Positions 8,094 to 16,160 of a stretch of DNA of 64,000 nt are shown here, piece after piece. A program made the position numbers and the translations under genes. Positions within the stretch are counted from its first letter, which is position 1. The number at the start of each line of letters is the position of its first letter. Under the pieces are notes generated by a model that did no database searches, was not told the DNA's origin, and saw nothing but the letters and a program-made list of their open reading frames with translations. Source of the DNA: Flaviaesturariibacter aridisoli. Its GTDB lineage: Bacteria; Bacteroidota; Bacteroidia; Chitinophagales; Chitinophagaceae. The stretch is taken from the NCBI RefSeq assembly GCF_004343705.1, contig NZ_SKFH01000003.1:124001-188000 (forward strand). Direction: 5' to 3'.

Positions 8094-8552
8094 ATGACCA
8101 TAGAAATGAAGCCGGTGGCCTGGGTACGCAACCGGCGCGAAAGACCGGAGGATGATTATTGGGGCGAAATCATTTCGGAGATCGAGCTTGCGGAAGGGAT
8201 ACCCGAAGCAGCATTCGACGGCATCGACAGCTTTTCGCACCTCGAGATCATTTATTGTTTCAACCAGGTGAACGCTACTGAATTCCCTTTTACCCGTCAC
8301 CCGCGTGGCAATAAGGACTGGCCGCTTGCAGGCATCTTCGCCCAGCGCAACAAGGACCGGCCCAACCGTATCGGGCTGGCCACCGTAGAACTACGGGAGC
8401 GCCGTGGACGCAGCTTGCTGGTCAGTCGCCTCGACGCCATCGATGGTACACCCGTTCTGGATATCAAGCCCGTATTCCGCCAGTTTGGGCCGCAGGGAGC
8501 CGTTAAGCAGCCCGAATGGGTGGATGAACTCCTTGAGGATTACTGGAAGTGA
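8094..8552 (+). CDS. trmO: TrmO family tRNA N6-methyltransferase
   Basis: 152 residues, a single TrmO/TsaA-like (UPF0066) beta-barrel domain. Signatures: HPRGNKDWPLAGIFAQRNKDRPN, which forms the S-adenosylmethionine pocket, and RLDAIDGTPVLDIKPV near the C-terminus. The family methylates N6 of threonylcarbamoyladenosine at position 37 of tRNA-Thr(GGU) in E. coli. This copy lacks the C-terminal extension of the E. coli enzyme, so substrate identity is inferred. The ATG at 8094 is used; an internal ATG at 8106 is possible. It lies 35 nt after acs and ends before a strong terminator. Confidence 0.82.
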   Translation: MTIEMKPVAWVRNRRERPEDDYWGEIISEIELAEGIPEAAFDGIDSFSHLEIIYCFNQVNATEFPFTRHPRGNKDWPLAGIFAQRNKDRPNRIGLATVELRERRGRSLLVSRLDAIDGTPVLDIKPVFRQFGPQGAVKQPEWVDELLEDYWK

Positions 8553-8634
8553 AAGGCGGAGGGTTCGCTTTGCGTGCCCTCCGCCAGTGCGAGCGCAGCA
8601 TCCCGAAGCCCCCGGGGCGCTGCGCTCGCAAAAA

Positions 8635-8665
8635 CAAAAGCCCTTCGCGATGCGAAGGGCTTTTG
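8635..8665. terminator. Bidirectional terminator between trmO and parC
   Basis: A perfect 14-bp stem (CAAAAGCCCTTCGC with its complement, loop GAT) carries A tracts on the left arm and T tracts on the right, so it can end transcripts from both converging genes. A further GC-rich palindrome lies just before it at about 8588-8630. Confidence 0.9.
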
Positions 8666-8688
8666 TATCCATCGGAAACCTGAGCAGA

Positions 8689-11193
8689 TTAAAACAGGTC
8701 TGCCTGCTTTGCTTCTTCCTTTACTTCCCAGGCAAGCTCGGTGCTCTTGGCGAAGTCGATGAGCTTGGCGCCTACGGCCTTCCAGCCCATAACCTCCACC
8801 AGGTTTCCTACTTTAAACCGGGCTGCGCGCTGCTGGGTGCCCTTGCCGGTATTGACCAGCAGGATCGGGTCGGGCTCGGTGGAAACCGCTTCCAGCTTGT
8901 TGTTCTTGCCTTCCTTGATGAAAGTGAACTTGGTCTTCAGCGTTTGCGTTTCGATCCGGAAGCGCTTTACGTTGAACTGCGCCTTGTCGGCATCAAGGTA
9001 GACGGCGGTGATGATGCGCTGGGGCTCGAATTTTTCAACCAGCCACACTTCCTCGGGGTTGAAGCGTTGCGTCAGCTCCTGGTCGGTGATCTCGTAGGAG
9101 CCGTCGGCATAGATCACGAGAATGCGGTCGTCCGCGTCGAAGTCGCCGAGGTCGATGCCCTTGCCCTCGTGGTTGAGGCGACCGAACTTATCGTCGAACC
9201 AAAGGCGGATCGATCCCAGCGTGGCGACGCCGGCCTCTTTGAAGCGCACCTGGCGCACCGGGTATTTCGTTACGATGTTGCCCATCGAACCGCGGCTCTT
9301 GATCTCGATCTCCTCGAAGAAGAAGTCCAGCTCTTTCTTTTTGGCTGTGCAGTTGGGGCTCAGCACCACGCGCACCACCTCGGCTTCACCGTTGGGGTTC
9401 ACGGAAAAGTAGTGCACCTTGCTCTTATCGTGGCCTTTTGTCAGGTCGTATTCCTTGTCGCGGGTGATGCCCGTTACGTTGAAGCGCTTGGCATAAGTGG
9501 TACCGCTGTCGCCATCCGTGTACACCATATTGTAGGTGGTGCGCTCGTCGCCCTTGCGGAAAACGGCGGCGTGAATGATGTCTTTACCGATGAACACCTT
9601 GTCCTGCACCTTCACCACTTTCATGATACCGCGCTTCGTGAACGCGATGATGTCGTCGAGGTCGGAACACTCCACGAGAAACTCGTCCTTTTTCAGCGAC
9701 GTACCAATAAAGCCTTCGGCGCGGTTCAGGAAGATGCGGGTGTTGGCGATGGCCACGTGCTTGGCCTCGATCACCTCGAACACCTTGAGCTCGGTCTTTC
9801 GCTCGCGGCCCTTGCCGAACTTCTTCAGCAGGTTCTCGTAGTAGGCGATGGCGTATTCGTTGAGGTGCGCCAGGTCGTGGTTCACCTGCTTGATCTCGGC
9901 CTCGAGGCCGCGGATCTGCTCTTTCAATTCGTCCACATCCAGCTTATAGATGCGGCGCACGGGCTTCTCGGTCAGCTTCAGGATATCCTCGCGGGTAATG
10001 GCGCGGCGAAGCTGCTTTACAAAAGGCTGGAAAGCCTTATCGATGGCGAGAATCACCTTATCCCAGGTCTCGTGCTTCTTCTCGAGCTCTTTATAGATCT
10101 GCTCCTCAAAGAAGATCTTTTCCAGCGAGGTGTAGTGCCATTTTTCCTGGAGCTCGCCGAGGCGGATCTCCAGCTCTTTCTGCAGCAGGTCTTTGGTGCG
10201 GTCCACCGAAATACGGAGCAGCTCCTGCACACCGATGAACACCGGCTTCTGGTCCACGATCACGCAGGCGTTGGTGGCTACCGACACTTCGCAGTCGGTG
10301 AATTTGTACAGCGCATCGATGGTGATGTCGGGCGAAATGCCGGGCGCCAGGTCGATCTGGATCTCCACTTCGGCAGCCGTGTTGTCGGTCACCTTCTTGA
10401 TCTTGATCTTGCCGGCGTCGTTGGCCTTCACGATCGAGTCCATGAGCGAAGAGGTGGTCACGCCAAAGGGCACGCTCCTGACCGCCAGCGTTTTCTTGTC
10501 GATCTCCTCGATGTGGGCACGCACTTTCACGCGACCGCCGCGGAGGCCCTGGTTGTAGTCGGTCACGTCGGCCATGGCGCCGGTGAGGAAGTCGGGGTAC
10601 AGGTCAAACTTGCGCCCCTTGAGGTATTTAATTGCCGCCTCGCAGAGTTCGCAGAAGTTGTGCGGAAGGATCTTCGTGGCCAGGCCCACCGCGATGCCTT
10701 CGGCGCCGTGCGCCAGCAGCAGCGGGAACTTGACGGGCAGGGTCACCGGCTCGTTTTTGCGGCCGTCGTAGGAAAGCTGCCAGTTGGTGGTTTTGGGGTT
10801 GAAGACGATCTCGTGGGCCAGCTTGGAAAGGCGTGCCTCGATGTATCGGGAAGCGGCGGCATCGTCGCCGGTGCGCACATCGCCCCAGTTGCCCTGGGTA
10901 TCGATCAGCAGGCCTTTCTGCCCCATGTTTACCAGCGCGTCGCCGATGGAGGCATCACCGTGGGGATGGTACTGCATCGACTGCCCGATGATGTTGGCCA
11001 CCTTGTTGAAGCGCCCGTCGTCCATCTCTTTCATGGCGTGCAGAATGCGGCGCTGCACGGGCTTCAGCCCGTCTTCGACCGCCGGCACGGCGCGCTCCAG
11101 GATCACGTACGAAGCGTAGTCCAGGAACCAGCTCTTATACTGGCCGTTGATACCGTGGTCGGTCTGAACGTGTTCAAAATTCTTGTTCTTCAT
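8689..11193 (-). CDS. parC: DNA topoisomerase IV subunit A (GyrA/ParC family)
   Basis: 834 residues. The breakage-reunion domain spans about 1-480: the catalytic tyrosine is Y117 in AASRYIEARL, preceded by the loop QYHPHGDASIGDAL. A coiled-coil segment follows (KLDVDELKEQIRGLEAEIKQ). The C-terminal half is a divergent beta-pinwheel without a canonical GyrA box, which fits the ParC-like paralogue of Bacteroidota rather than gyrase A. Position 81 (the residue aligned with Ser83 of E. coli GyrA) is alanine. The partner gene parE is on the same strand upstream at 13320-15236, with two unrelated genes between. An octamer repeat sits in its leader. Confidence 0.93.
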   Translation of the reverse strand: MKNKNFEHVQTDHGINGQYKSWFLDYASYVILERAVPAVEDGLKPVQRRILHAMKEMDDGRFNKVANIIGQSMQYHPHGDASIGDALVNMGQKGLLIDTQGNWGDVRTGDDAAASRYIEARLSKLAHEIVFNPKTTNWQLSYDGRKNEPVTLPVKFPLLLAHGAEGIAVGLATKILPHNFCELCEAAIKYLKGRKFDLYPDFLTGAMADVTDYNQGLRGGRVKVRAHIEEIDKKTLAVRSVPFGVTTSSLMDSIVKANDAGKIKIKKVTDNTAAEVEIQIDLAPGISPDITIDALYKFTDCEVSVATNACVIVDQKPVFIGVQELLRISVDRTKDLLQKELEIRLGELQEKWHYTSLEKIFFEEQIYKELEKKHETWDKVILAIDKAFQPFVKQLRRAITREDILKLTEKPVRRIYKLDVDELKEQIRGLEAEIKQVNHDLAHLNEYAIAYYENLLKKFGKGRERKTELKVFEVIEAKHVAIANTRIFLNRAEGFIGTSLKKDEFLVECSDLDDIIAFTKRGIMKVVKVQDKVFIGKDIIHAAVFRKGDERTTYNMVYTDGDSGTTYAKRFNVTGITRDKEYDLTKGHDKSKVHYFSVNPNGEAEVVRVVLSPNCTAKKKELDFFFEEIEIKSRGSMGNIVTKYPVRQVRFKEAGVATLGSIRLWFDDKFGRLNHEGKGIDLGDFDADDRILVIYADGSYEITDQELTQRFNPEEVWLVEKFEPQRIITAVYLDADKAQFNVKRFRIETQTLKTKFTFIKEGKNNKLEAVSTEPDPILLVNTGKGTQQRAARFKVGNLVEVMGWKAVGAKLIDFAKSTELAWEVKEEAKQADLF

Positions 11194-11218
11194 AGTATGC
11201 GTAGTGCTCGTTAAAAAC

Positions 11219-11262
11219 GTTTATTGGTCTATTGGTTAATTGGTTTATTGGTAACCTGTTAC
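11219..11262 (-). repeat. Octamer tandem repeat (CAATNAAC type) upstream of parC
   Basis: On the minus strand: GTTACCAATAAACCAATTAA and onward, with 8-bp units CAATAAAC, CAATTAAC, CAATAGAC, CAATAAAC. It ends 25 nt before the parC ATG. It shares the flanking CAGGTTAC with the copy at 4422-4462. Confidence 0.75.
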
Positions 11263-11270
11263 CTACCACC

Positions 11271-11298
11271 GTCCGCCGTAGCTTTAGCGAAGGCGGAC
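11271..11298. repeat. Short palindromic element, copy 1
   Basis: The 24-bp core (11273-11296) is CCGCC, a 2-bp spacer, AGCTTTAGCG, a 2-bp spacer, GGCGG; 7-bp arms GTCCGCC/GGCGGAC flank it. A second copy with the identical 10-bp centre lies at 38525-38548. Confidence 0.75.
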
Positions 11299-11299
11299 A

Positions 11300-11350
11300 A
11301 CCTTAAAAACCCTAAGAACCTTAAGAACCCTGGGAACCCTCCGAACCGGT
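11300..11350. repeat. 9-bp tandem repeat at the end of the DUF1835 gene
   Basis: About five degenerate 9-bp units (AAAAACCCT, AAGAACCTT, AAGAACCCT, GGGAACCCT, CCGAACCGG). The array runs into the 3' end of the gene at 11321 and encodes its last residues (GSEGSQGS). Confidence 0.7.
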
Positions 11351-12217
11351 CCCCGGCTCCTGGGCTACGCCCTCGGCATGGTCCCCTTCGGCTGCAAAAG
11401 GCAATCCTCCCCCCGGCAGCCGCACGTCGAATTCTTTCCAGCCCTTCGCCGGGTCGCCGTTCAGATCGAGGGCGCCTTGCCCGGCCAGCGTGCGCATGCG
11501 CCAGAGCAGGAACAGGTCGCCGGTCTTGATCTTCATTTTACCGAGGATCGTACTCATGGCCTTGTTGCCCTTTTGGGGGTCCTTCGTCAGGTTTTTGAGT
11601 ATGTCGTCGTCGTAGAAGTCGTCGCCCTTGCTGGCGATCTTCTTGCCGCCTTCGAGAATGCGCACCAGCGCGTTTTCGGAAACAAGCCGCTTCCACTCGT
11701 CGGGGTCCACTTCCAGCTCGCTCAGCGTCACCTTGCGGCAAAGTTTCTTGGCCTTGCGAAACTCGGGCGCCGGGATCTCGAAAAGGTATTGCGGGTAAAA
11801 GATCCCACCCTTTTCGTTGATGAAGGGCAGGTTGTTCATATACAGCACAAAAACGCGGCCCTGGTAGTCCTGCAGCTGCGAAATGAGCCAGTAGTAGCCG
11901 CACACGTCGTGGGCGTTCTGTCCCATCCAGATCCAGAGCTCTTCTTTCGGCTCTTCGTCGAGGCTGCGCTTCAGCCCGTGCACGGTCATCTTGTCGTCCA
12001 CCATCGGCAGGGTCTCTGCGGCGCCGTAGGGCGATGCTTCCCAGAGGCCTTTCCACCAGTCGCGGCGTGCCTGCCAGCTTTCCTCGTCGTTGCCATACAG
12101 CGGCCCGACGGCGTAGTCGTCTTTTATTTCGACGATCGACCCTTGCAGGCTTTCGTCGAGTTCCATAGCCTTCTGCAGGATGGCTGCATCGGCGGGCTGA
12201 AATACTAAATGCGTCAT
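11321..12217 (-). CDS. DUF1835/DUF3658-type protein
   Basis: 298 residues from the ATG at 12217 (MTHLVFQPADAAILQKAMEL). The N-terminal half has the DUF1835 pattern: LVFQPADAAILQKA, then DDYAVGPLYG, and WIWMGQNAHDVCGYYWLISQ; the C-terminal part (about 180-260) corresponds to the DUF3658 region with helical content. The biochemical role of this family is unknown to me. The extreme C-terminus (GSEGSQGS) is encoded by a 9-bp repeat and is probably a late extension. No signal peptide is seen, so it is cytoplasmic. Confidence 0.8.
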   Translation of the reverse strand: MTHLVFQPADAAILQKAMELDESLQGSIVEIKDDYAVGPLYGNDEESWQARRDWWKGLWEASPYGAAETLPMVDDKMTVHGLKRSLDEEPKEELWIWMGQNAHDVCGYYWLISQLQDYQGRVFVLYMNNLPFINEKGGIFYPQYLFEIPAPEFRKAKKLCRKVTLSELEVDPDEWKRLVSENALVRILEGGKKIASKGDDFYDDDILKNLTKDPQKGNKAMSTILGKMKIKTGDLFLLWRMRTLAGQGALDLNGDPAKGWKEFDVRLPGGGLPFAAEGDHAEGVAQEPGTGSEGSQGS

Positions 12218-12244
12218 AATCGTATGTCCGTTTGCTATAAAAAA

Positions 12245-12273
12245 ACGACCCTGAAGCGAGGCATCAGGGTCGT
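12245..12273 (-). terminator. Terminator of the PKD/DNRLRE lipoprotein gene
   Basis: A 10-bp stem ACGACCCTGA/TCAGGGTCGT; on the minus strand it is followed by a run of seven T. It lies 25 nt beyond the stop at 12298. Confidence 0.85.
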
Positions 12274-12297
12274 CCAAATATCCTAAAAAAATCTGCC

Positions 12298-13242
12298 TTA
12301 CTGGTATTCGATCACCAGCTTGGGGCGAAGCGACGCGTTGGCGTGTGCGGAAGAGGCGAACAGGCGGCTTCTCAGCGGGGTTTCGTCCTCAAGCTTCAGG
12401 AAGAAGCCGTAGTTGCCGCTTTGCAGCATATCCGACACGAGCGCGGTTACGTTGGCGTCGATGGTGAGGCGCGACAGGGACGTGTGCGGTACTACCGTGC
12501 GGTTCACCGTCGTGGTGGCGGGCTGATTGCTCCAGTTGGCGCCGGTTGCCGACCAGGGCGCGGTGATGCGCAGGATGGAAAACGCGTTGTTCCAACCATA
12601 GTTTGCATCGGCCAGGTTGCCGTTGTTGGGCGTCGGGGCCGAGTACAAATACAAAACAGCGCTGCGCACCGTGGCGCCGGCCGGGATGCTGCTCATGTCG
12701 AACCGGAGGGCCGAGCGGCTCTTGAAGTCTTCCCCTCCCGAGGTCCAGGCAGCCACAATGTTCTCCGGCGACGAAGAGGTGCTCAGGTCGGTGTAGCCGA
12801 GGATGCTGATCTGGCGCTCCAAAACCGGCGTAAGCGTTACCGAAGGATAAGCCGGGGCCGGGGCGGGCAGTACGCGCATAGTTACCGTATCGACACCTGT
12901 CGCGCCCTTGTTATCGGTTACCGACAGGCGGAACAGGTAGTTGCCCTGCACGAGGCCCGTAACCGGGGTCGTCGGATCGGCCGCGTTGTCGAAATGAGCG
13001 TTGTTCGGACCCGACACCTGCGACCAGGCAAAGGTGGCGACATCGCCATCTACGTCCCAGCCGTTGCCTTGCAGCACCAGCTGGTTGGCGGGCAGGGTAA
13101 TGGTTTGCGATGGGCCGGCTTCGGCTACCGGAGCCTGGTTGAGCGCCTCCTCATTCTTCTTGCTGCAACTCCAGGCAGCTGCGGTGAAGGCAGTGATGAC
13201 AAAGAACTTTTGGGTGGTCGAAGCGATGCTGCGTGTTTTCAT
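12298..13242 (-). CDS. PKD-like and DNRLRE domain lipoprotein
   Basis: 314 residues from the ATG at 13242. The N-terminus MKTRSIASTTQKFFVITAFT leads to AAAWSCSKK, a lipoprotein signal with Cys as the modified residue. Residues about 40-125 form a PKD/Ig-like module (PVAEAGPSQTITLPANQL ... WSQVSGP ... LSVTDNKGATGVDTV). Residues about 145-314 match the DNRLRE pattern (RSALRFDMSSIPAGATVRSA, VLYLY, then NWSNQPA), a beta-sandwich found in adhesive or polysaccharide-associated surface proteins. It is thus probably a surface lipoprotein. It lies between parE and DUF1835, has its own terminator and no obvious link to them. Confidence 0.87.
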   Translation of the reverse strand: MKTRSIASTTQKFFVITAFTAAAWSCSKKNEEALNQAPVAEAGPSQTITLPANQLVLQGNGWDVDGDVATFAWSQVSGPNNAHFDNAADPTTPVTGLVQGNYLFRLSVTDNKGATGVDTVTMRVLPAPAPAYPSVTLTPVLERQISILGYTDLSTSSSPENIVAAWTSGGEDFKSRSALRFDMSSIPAGATVRSAVLYLYSAPTPNNGNLADANYGWNNAFSILRITAPWSATGANWSNQPATTTVNRTVVPHTSLSRLTIDANVTALVSDMLQSGNYGFFLKLEDETPLRSRLFASSAHANASLRPKLVIEYQ

Positions 13243-13319
13243 GGGCGCGAATATATAAGTCACTACCTATATATAACCCATTGGAAACTTGCTATTTCAG
13301 CGATCTACCCCGAAAATAC

Positions 13320-15236
13320 CTAACCAGCAGCCACGGCCTCTTCATCGACCGTATCGAGCTCCACACGCAGGTTGTTGATGATAAATTCCTGTCGTTCCTG
13401 GGTGTTTTTGCCCATGTAGTATTCGAGCAGGTGGTTGATATGGTCGCCGTGCTCGAGGATCACCGGGTCGAGACGCATCTCCTCTCCGATAAAGCGTCCG
13501 AACTCGTCGGGCGAGATCTCACCGAGGCCTTTGAAGCGGGTGATCTCGGGCTTGTTGCCCAACTTTTTCACGGCCTTCTGCTTCTCGGATTCCGAGTAGC
13601 AATAAATCGTCTCCTGCTTGTTGCGCACGCGGAACAGCGGCGTCTGCAGGATGTATACGTGGTTATTCTTTACGAGGTCGGGGAAGAACTGGAGGAAGAA
13701 GGTCATGATCAGCAGGCGGATGTGCATCCCGTCCACGTCGGCGTCGGTGGCAATCACGATGCGGTTGTAGCGCAGGCCGTCCATCCCTTCCTCGATGTTG
13801 AGGGCGTGCTGCAGCAGGTTGAGCTCTTCGTTTTCGTATACGATCTTCTTGCTCATGCCGAAGCAGTTGAGCGGCTTGCCGCGCAGCGAGAAAACGGCCT
13901 GCGTATCCACGTTGCGAGCCTTGGTAATAGAGCCCGAAGCCGAGTCACCTTCCGTAATAAAGATGGTGGTGTTTGCCTTCGTGGTGAAGTATTCGGGCTT
14001 CGCCTTCGGCGGTGTTTCCTCGTTGAGGTGCACCTTACAGTCGCGCAGCTTTTTGTTGTGCAGGTTGGCCTTCTTGGCCCGTTCGTTGGCGAGCTTCTTA
14101 ATGCCGGCCAGGTCCTTGCGCTCGCGCTCGCTCTGCTCGATCCGCTTCTTCATGGCCTCGGCCACGGCGGGGTTCTTGTGCAGGAAGTTGTCGAGCTCGC
14201 GGCCCAGGAAATCGTTGATGAACTGGCGCATCGACGGGCCACCTTCGTCTACGTTGAGCGAGCCCAGCTTTGTTTTCGTTTGCGATTCGAACACCGGTTC
14301 CACCACGCGCACCGACACGGCGGCGACGATGGACTGGCGGATGTCGGAGGCATCGTAATCCTTCTTGAAGAATTCGCGGATCGCCTTCACGAAGGCCTCG
14401 CGGAAGGCCGCCTGGTGCGTACCGCCCTGGGTGGTATGCTGGCCGTTGACGAAGCTGTAATAGTCCTCGCCATAGTCGTTGTTGTGGGTAATAGCCACTT
14501 CAATATCCTCGCCCTTCAGGTGGATGATGGGGTAGCGCAGCTCGTCGGCGTTGGTATTGCGTTCGAGCAGGTCGAGCAGGCCGTTCTTGCTTACGTAGTT
14601 CTTGCCGTTGAAGTTGATGCGCATACCCGCGTTGAGGAAGCAATAGTTCCAGATCTGCTTCTCCAGGTATTCGGGAATGAAGTGGTAGTTCTTGAAGATG
14701 GTCTCGTCGGGGGTAAAGGTGACAAAGGTGCCGTTGGCCTCGGAGGAGGCGGCTTCTTTGTGCTCTTTCACCAGGTTGCCGCGCTCGAATTCAGCGGTCT
14801 TCTGGCGGCCGTCGCGAAAAGCGGTGACCTTAAAGTAGTTGGACAGGGCGTTGACAGCCTTCGTACCCACCCCGTTGAGGCCCACCGATTTCTGGAAGGC
14901 TTTGGAGTCGTACTTGGCGCCGGTGTTGATCTTGCTTACCACGTCCACGACCTTTCCCAGCGGAATGCCGCGGCCATAGTCGCGCACGGTCACGATCTTG
15001 TCGGAGATGCTTACCTCCACCGACTTGCCGTAGCCCATCGTGTATTCGTCGATACAGTTGTCGATCACTTCTTTCACCAGCACATAGATACCATCGTCGG
15101 GGCTGGAGCCGTCGCCCAGTTTGCCGATATACATGCCCGGGCGGAGGCGGATGTGTTCTTTCCAGTCCAGGCTCCGGATACTGTCTTCGGTGTATTCGGC
15201 GCCGTTTTTCTTAGGATCTGCCATCAGTTCGTCCAT
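13320..15236 (-). CDS. parE: DNA topoisomerase IV subunit B (GyrB/ParE family)
   Basis: 638 residues, the short form typical of ParE. The GHKL ATPase domain has [15 protein letters not shown], the DYGRGIP loop and [14 protein letters not shown]. The transducer domain follows, and the TOPRIM domain has EGDSASG with the Mg-binding [12 protein letters not shown]. The N-terminal signature [20 protein letters not shown] is typical of the Bacteroidota ParE form. It supplies ATP hydrolysis for the ParC subunit in decatenation. Alternative start at the second Met (MADPKK). A likely -7 box lies about 180 nt upstream. Confidence 0.94.
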   Translation of the reverse strand: MDELMADPKKNGAEYTEDSIRSLDWKEHIRLRPGMYIGKLGDGSSPDDGIYVLVKEVIDNCIDEYTMGYGKSVEVSISDKIVTVRDYGRGIPLGKVVDVVSKINTGAKYDSKAFQKSVGLNGVGTKAVNALSNYFKVTAFRDGRQKTAEFERGNLVKEHKEAASSEANGTFVTFTPDETIFKNYHFIPEYLEKQIWNYCFLNAGMRINFNGKNYVSKNGLLDLLERNTNADELRYPIIHLKGEDIEVAITHNNDYGEDYYSFVNGQHTTQGGTHQAAFREAFVKAIREFFKKDYDASDIRQSIVAAVSVRVVEPVFESQTKTKLGSLNVDEGGPSMRQFINDFLGRELDNFLHKNPAVAEAMKKRIEQSERERKDLAGIKKLANERAKKANLHNKKLRDCKVHLNEETPPKAKPEYFTTKANTTIFITEGDSASGSITKARNVDTQAVFSLRGKPLNCFGMSKKIVYENEELNLLQHALNIEEGMDGLRYNRIVIATDADVDGMHIRLLIMTFFLQFFPDLVKNNHVYILQTPLFRVRNKQETIYCYSESEKQKAVKKLGNKPEITRFKGLGEISPDEFGRFIGEEMRLDPVILEHGDHINHLLEYYMGKNTQERQEFIINNLRVELDTVDEEAVAAG

Positions 15237-15414
15237 TCACTTTTTTGGTAAAAATAATGGTTACGGACAGGATTGACCCGGCTCAGTGGCAGCAGCGGCC
15301 TCCTGGAGGCCCTACCCCTCGTTCGTAACCGCCTGAGGGTTAGTGCAAAGGAGCTTGAAAAGGGAGCAAAAAGATGCGCCTACGAGGGGCAAAACGGTCC
15401 GTAAACTCAGCGGT

Positions 15415-15422
15415 CAAATATA
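15415..15422 (-). promoter_or_regulatory. Candidate -7 box for parE
   Basis: The minus strand reads TATATTTG, matching the Bacteroidota TAnnTTTG consensus. No good TTTG is found 19 bp upstream, so only the -7 part is supported. Confidence 0.4.
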
Positions 15423-15581
15423 CGGTGATTTTTCCGGATATGTGCTAAATATTTTAGTTTTCTAATATGTTCCGCAGGCCGACAAGGGCTTTGTAACTAT
15501 TTGTTAATCAATTTGTTACAAATAAACACCGGATAAAACAAATTTTTAGTAATTCAAAATTTATTTCGAACCAAAAGCCCC

Positions 15582-15589
15582 TAATTTTG
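15582..15589 (+). promoter_or_regulatory. Candidate -7 box for the gene at 15697
   Basis: TAATTTTG matches TAnnTTTG and lies 107 bp upstream of the start, in an AT-rich stretch. The -33 element is weak. Confidence 0.4.
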
Positions 15590-15696
15590 ACCCGTGAAAG
15601 GCCCCTGACCCAGGCTTTCACAAACCCACCCCATTAGATTCGGAAGTTCACTTACTGACCCATACATCGTGTAGATTTTAAAAAGAGGAGTTGCGT

Positions 15697-15975
15697 ATGT
15701 ATTCGTATGGATTACTGGAACCCGGCTGTTATTACCTGATCCAGGAGAAAAAAGAAGATTCGATCCGGCTGATCCGTGTCGCCAGCGAGACGGACCATTG
15801 CCTGTATGTATTTTATTACGACGACCAGCTGGCCACCGGCTGGCGCCGGAAGTCCGATGCCATCCACGACATCGTGGAATGCCTGAGCGATGCCCAGGTA
15901 GCGGACTGGGACAAGCAGTACAATGACACCAGTTCCACGCAGGAGCAGGACTCGTATCATGAAGACGAGGAGTAA
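15697..15975 (+). CDS. Small acidic hypothetical protein
   Basis: 92 residues from the ATG at 15697, preceded by a good GAGGAG ribosome-binding site at 15685-15690; a TTG at 15691 is unlikely. The protein starts MYSYGLLEPGCYYLIQEKKE and ends in an acidic tail (TQEQDSYHEDEE). Central pattern CLYVFYYDDQLATGWRRKSDAI suggests a small beta-rich fold. No signal peptide or membrane segment. I do not recognise the family. The stop codon is followed at once by a palindromic repeat. Confidence 0.7.
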   Translation: MYSYGLLEPGCYYLIQEKKEDSIRLIRVASETDHCLYVFYYDDQLATGWRRKSDAIHDIVECLSDAQVADWDKQYNDTSSTQEQDSYHEDEE

Positions 15976-16006
15976 GCCCCCTGTCCCCCCAAAAGGGGCA
16001 CTTAGG
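15973..16006 (+). repeat. Palindromic GCCCCCTGTCCCCC element at a stop codon, copy 1
   Basis: Starts at the TAA of the preceding gene: GCCCCCTGTCCCCC, CAAAA, GGGGCACTTAG. A related copy in the opposite orientation overlaps the 3' end of the converging gene (16134-16160). Confidence 0.7.
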
Positions 16007-16047
16007 CGGGAGTAACTTCTGTATCATCAATAGGTCGTAGCCGGATT

Positions 16048-16087
16048 AAGCGGCCCGGATCGCCATGTGATCCGGGCCGCTTTCTTG
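16048..16087 (+). terminator. Terminator after the small acidic protein gene
   Basis: A 14-bp stem (AAGCGGCCCGGATC and its complement, loop GCCATGT) followed by TTTCTTGTT on the plus strand. Confidence 0.85.
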
Positions 16088-16133
16088 TTCGCTCAACCAG
16101 TACAGGCCGGCCCCAGGGATGCTGTTCGATCTA

Positions 16134-16160
16134 AATGCCCCCTTAGGGGGACAGGGGGCC
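16134..16160 (-). repeat. Palindromic GCCCCCTGTCCCCC element, copy 2
   Basis: On the minus strand it reads GGCCCCCTGTCCCCCTAAGG and continues GGGCATTTAG. It supplies the last codons (GPLSP) and the TAA of the binding-protein gene, the same placement relative to the gene as copy 1. Confidence 0.75.

Larger units (their letters stand above)
15237..15696. other. Divergent intergenic region (460 bp) between parE and a small acidic protein gene
   Basis: No credible gene is seen. The parE-proximal half is GC-rich and would form a leader of about 180 nt if the box at 15415 is used. The right half is AT-rich (15420-15600) and holds the boxes listed separately. No riboswitch or leader-peptide pattern was recognised. 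Confidence 0.6.

Noticed and set aside
8404-11214. 936-residue plus-strand open frame
   Set aside because: It is antisense to parC across its whole length and has no recognisable domain; a GC-rich shadow frame.
13233-15251. 672-residue plus-strand open frame
   Set aside because: Antisense shadow of parE.
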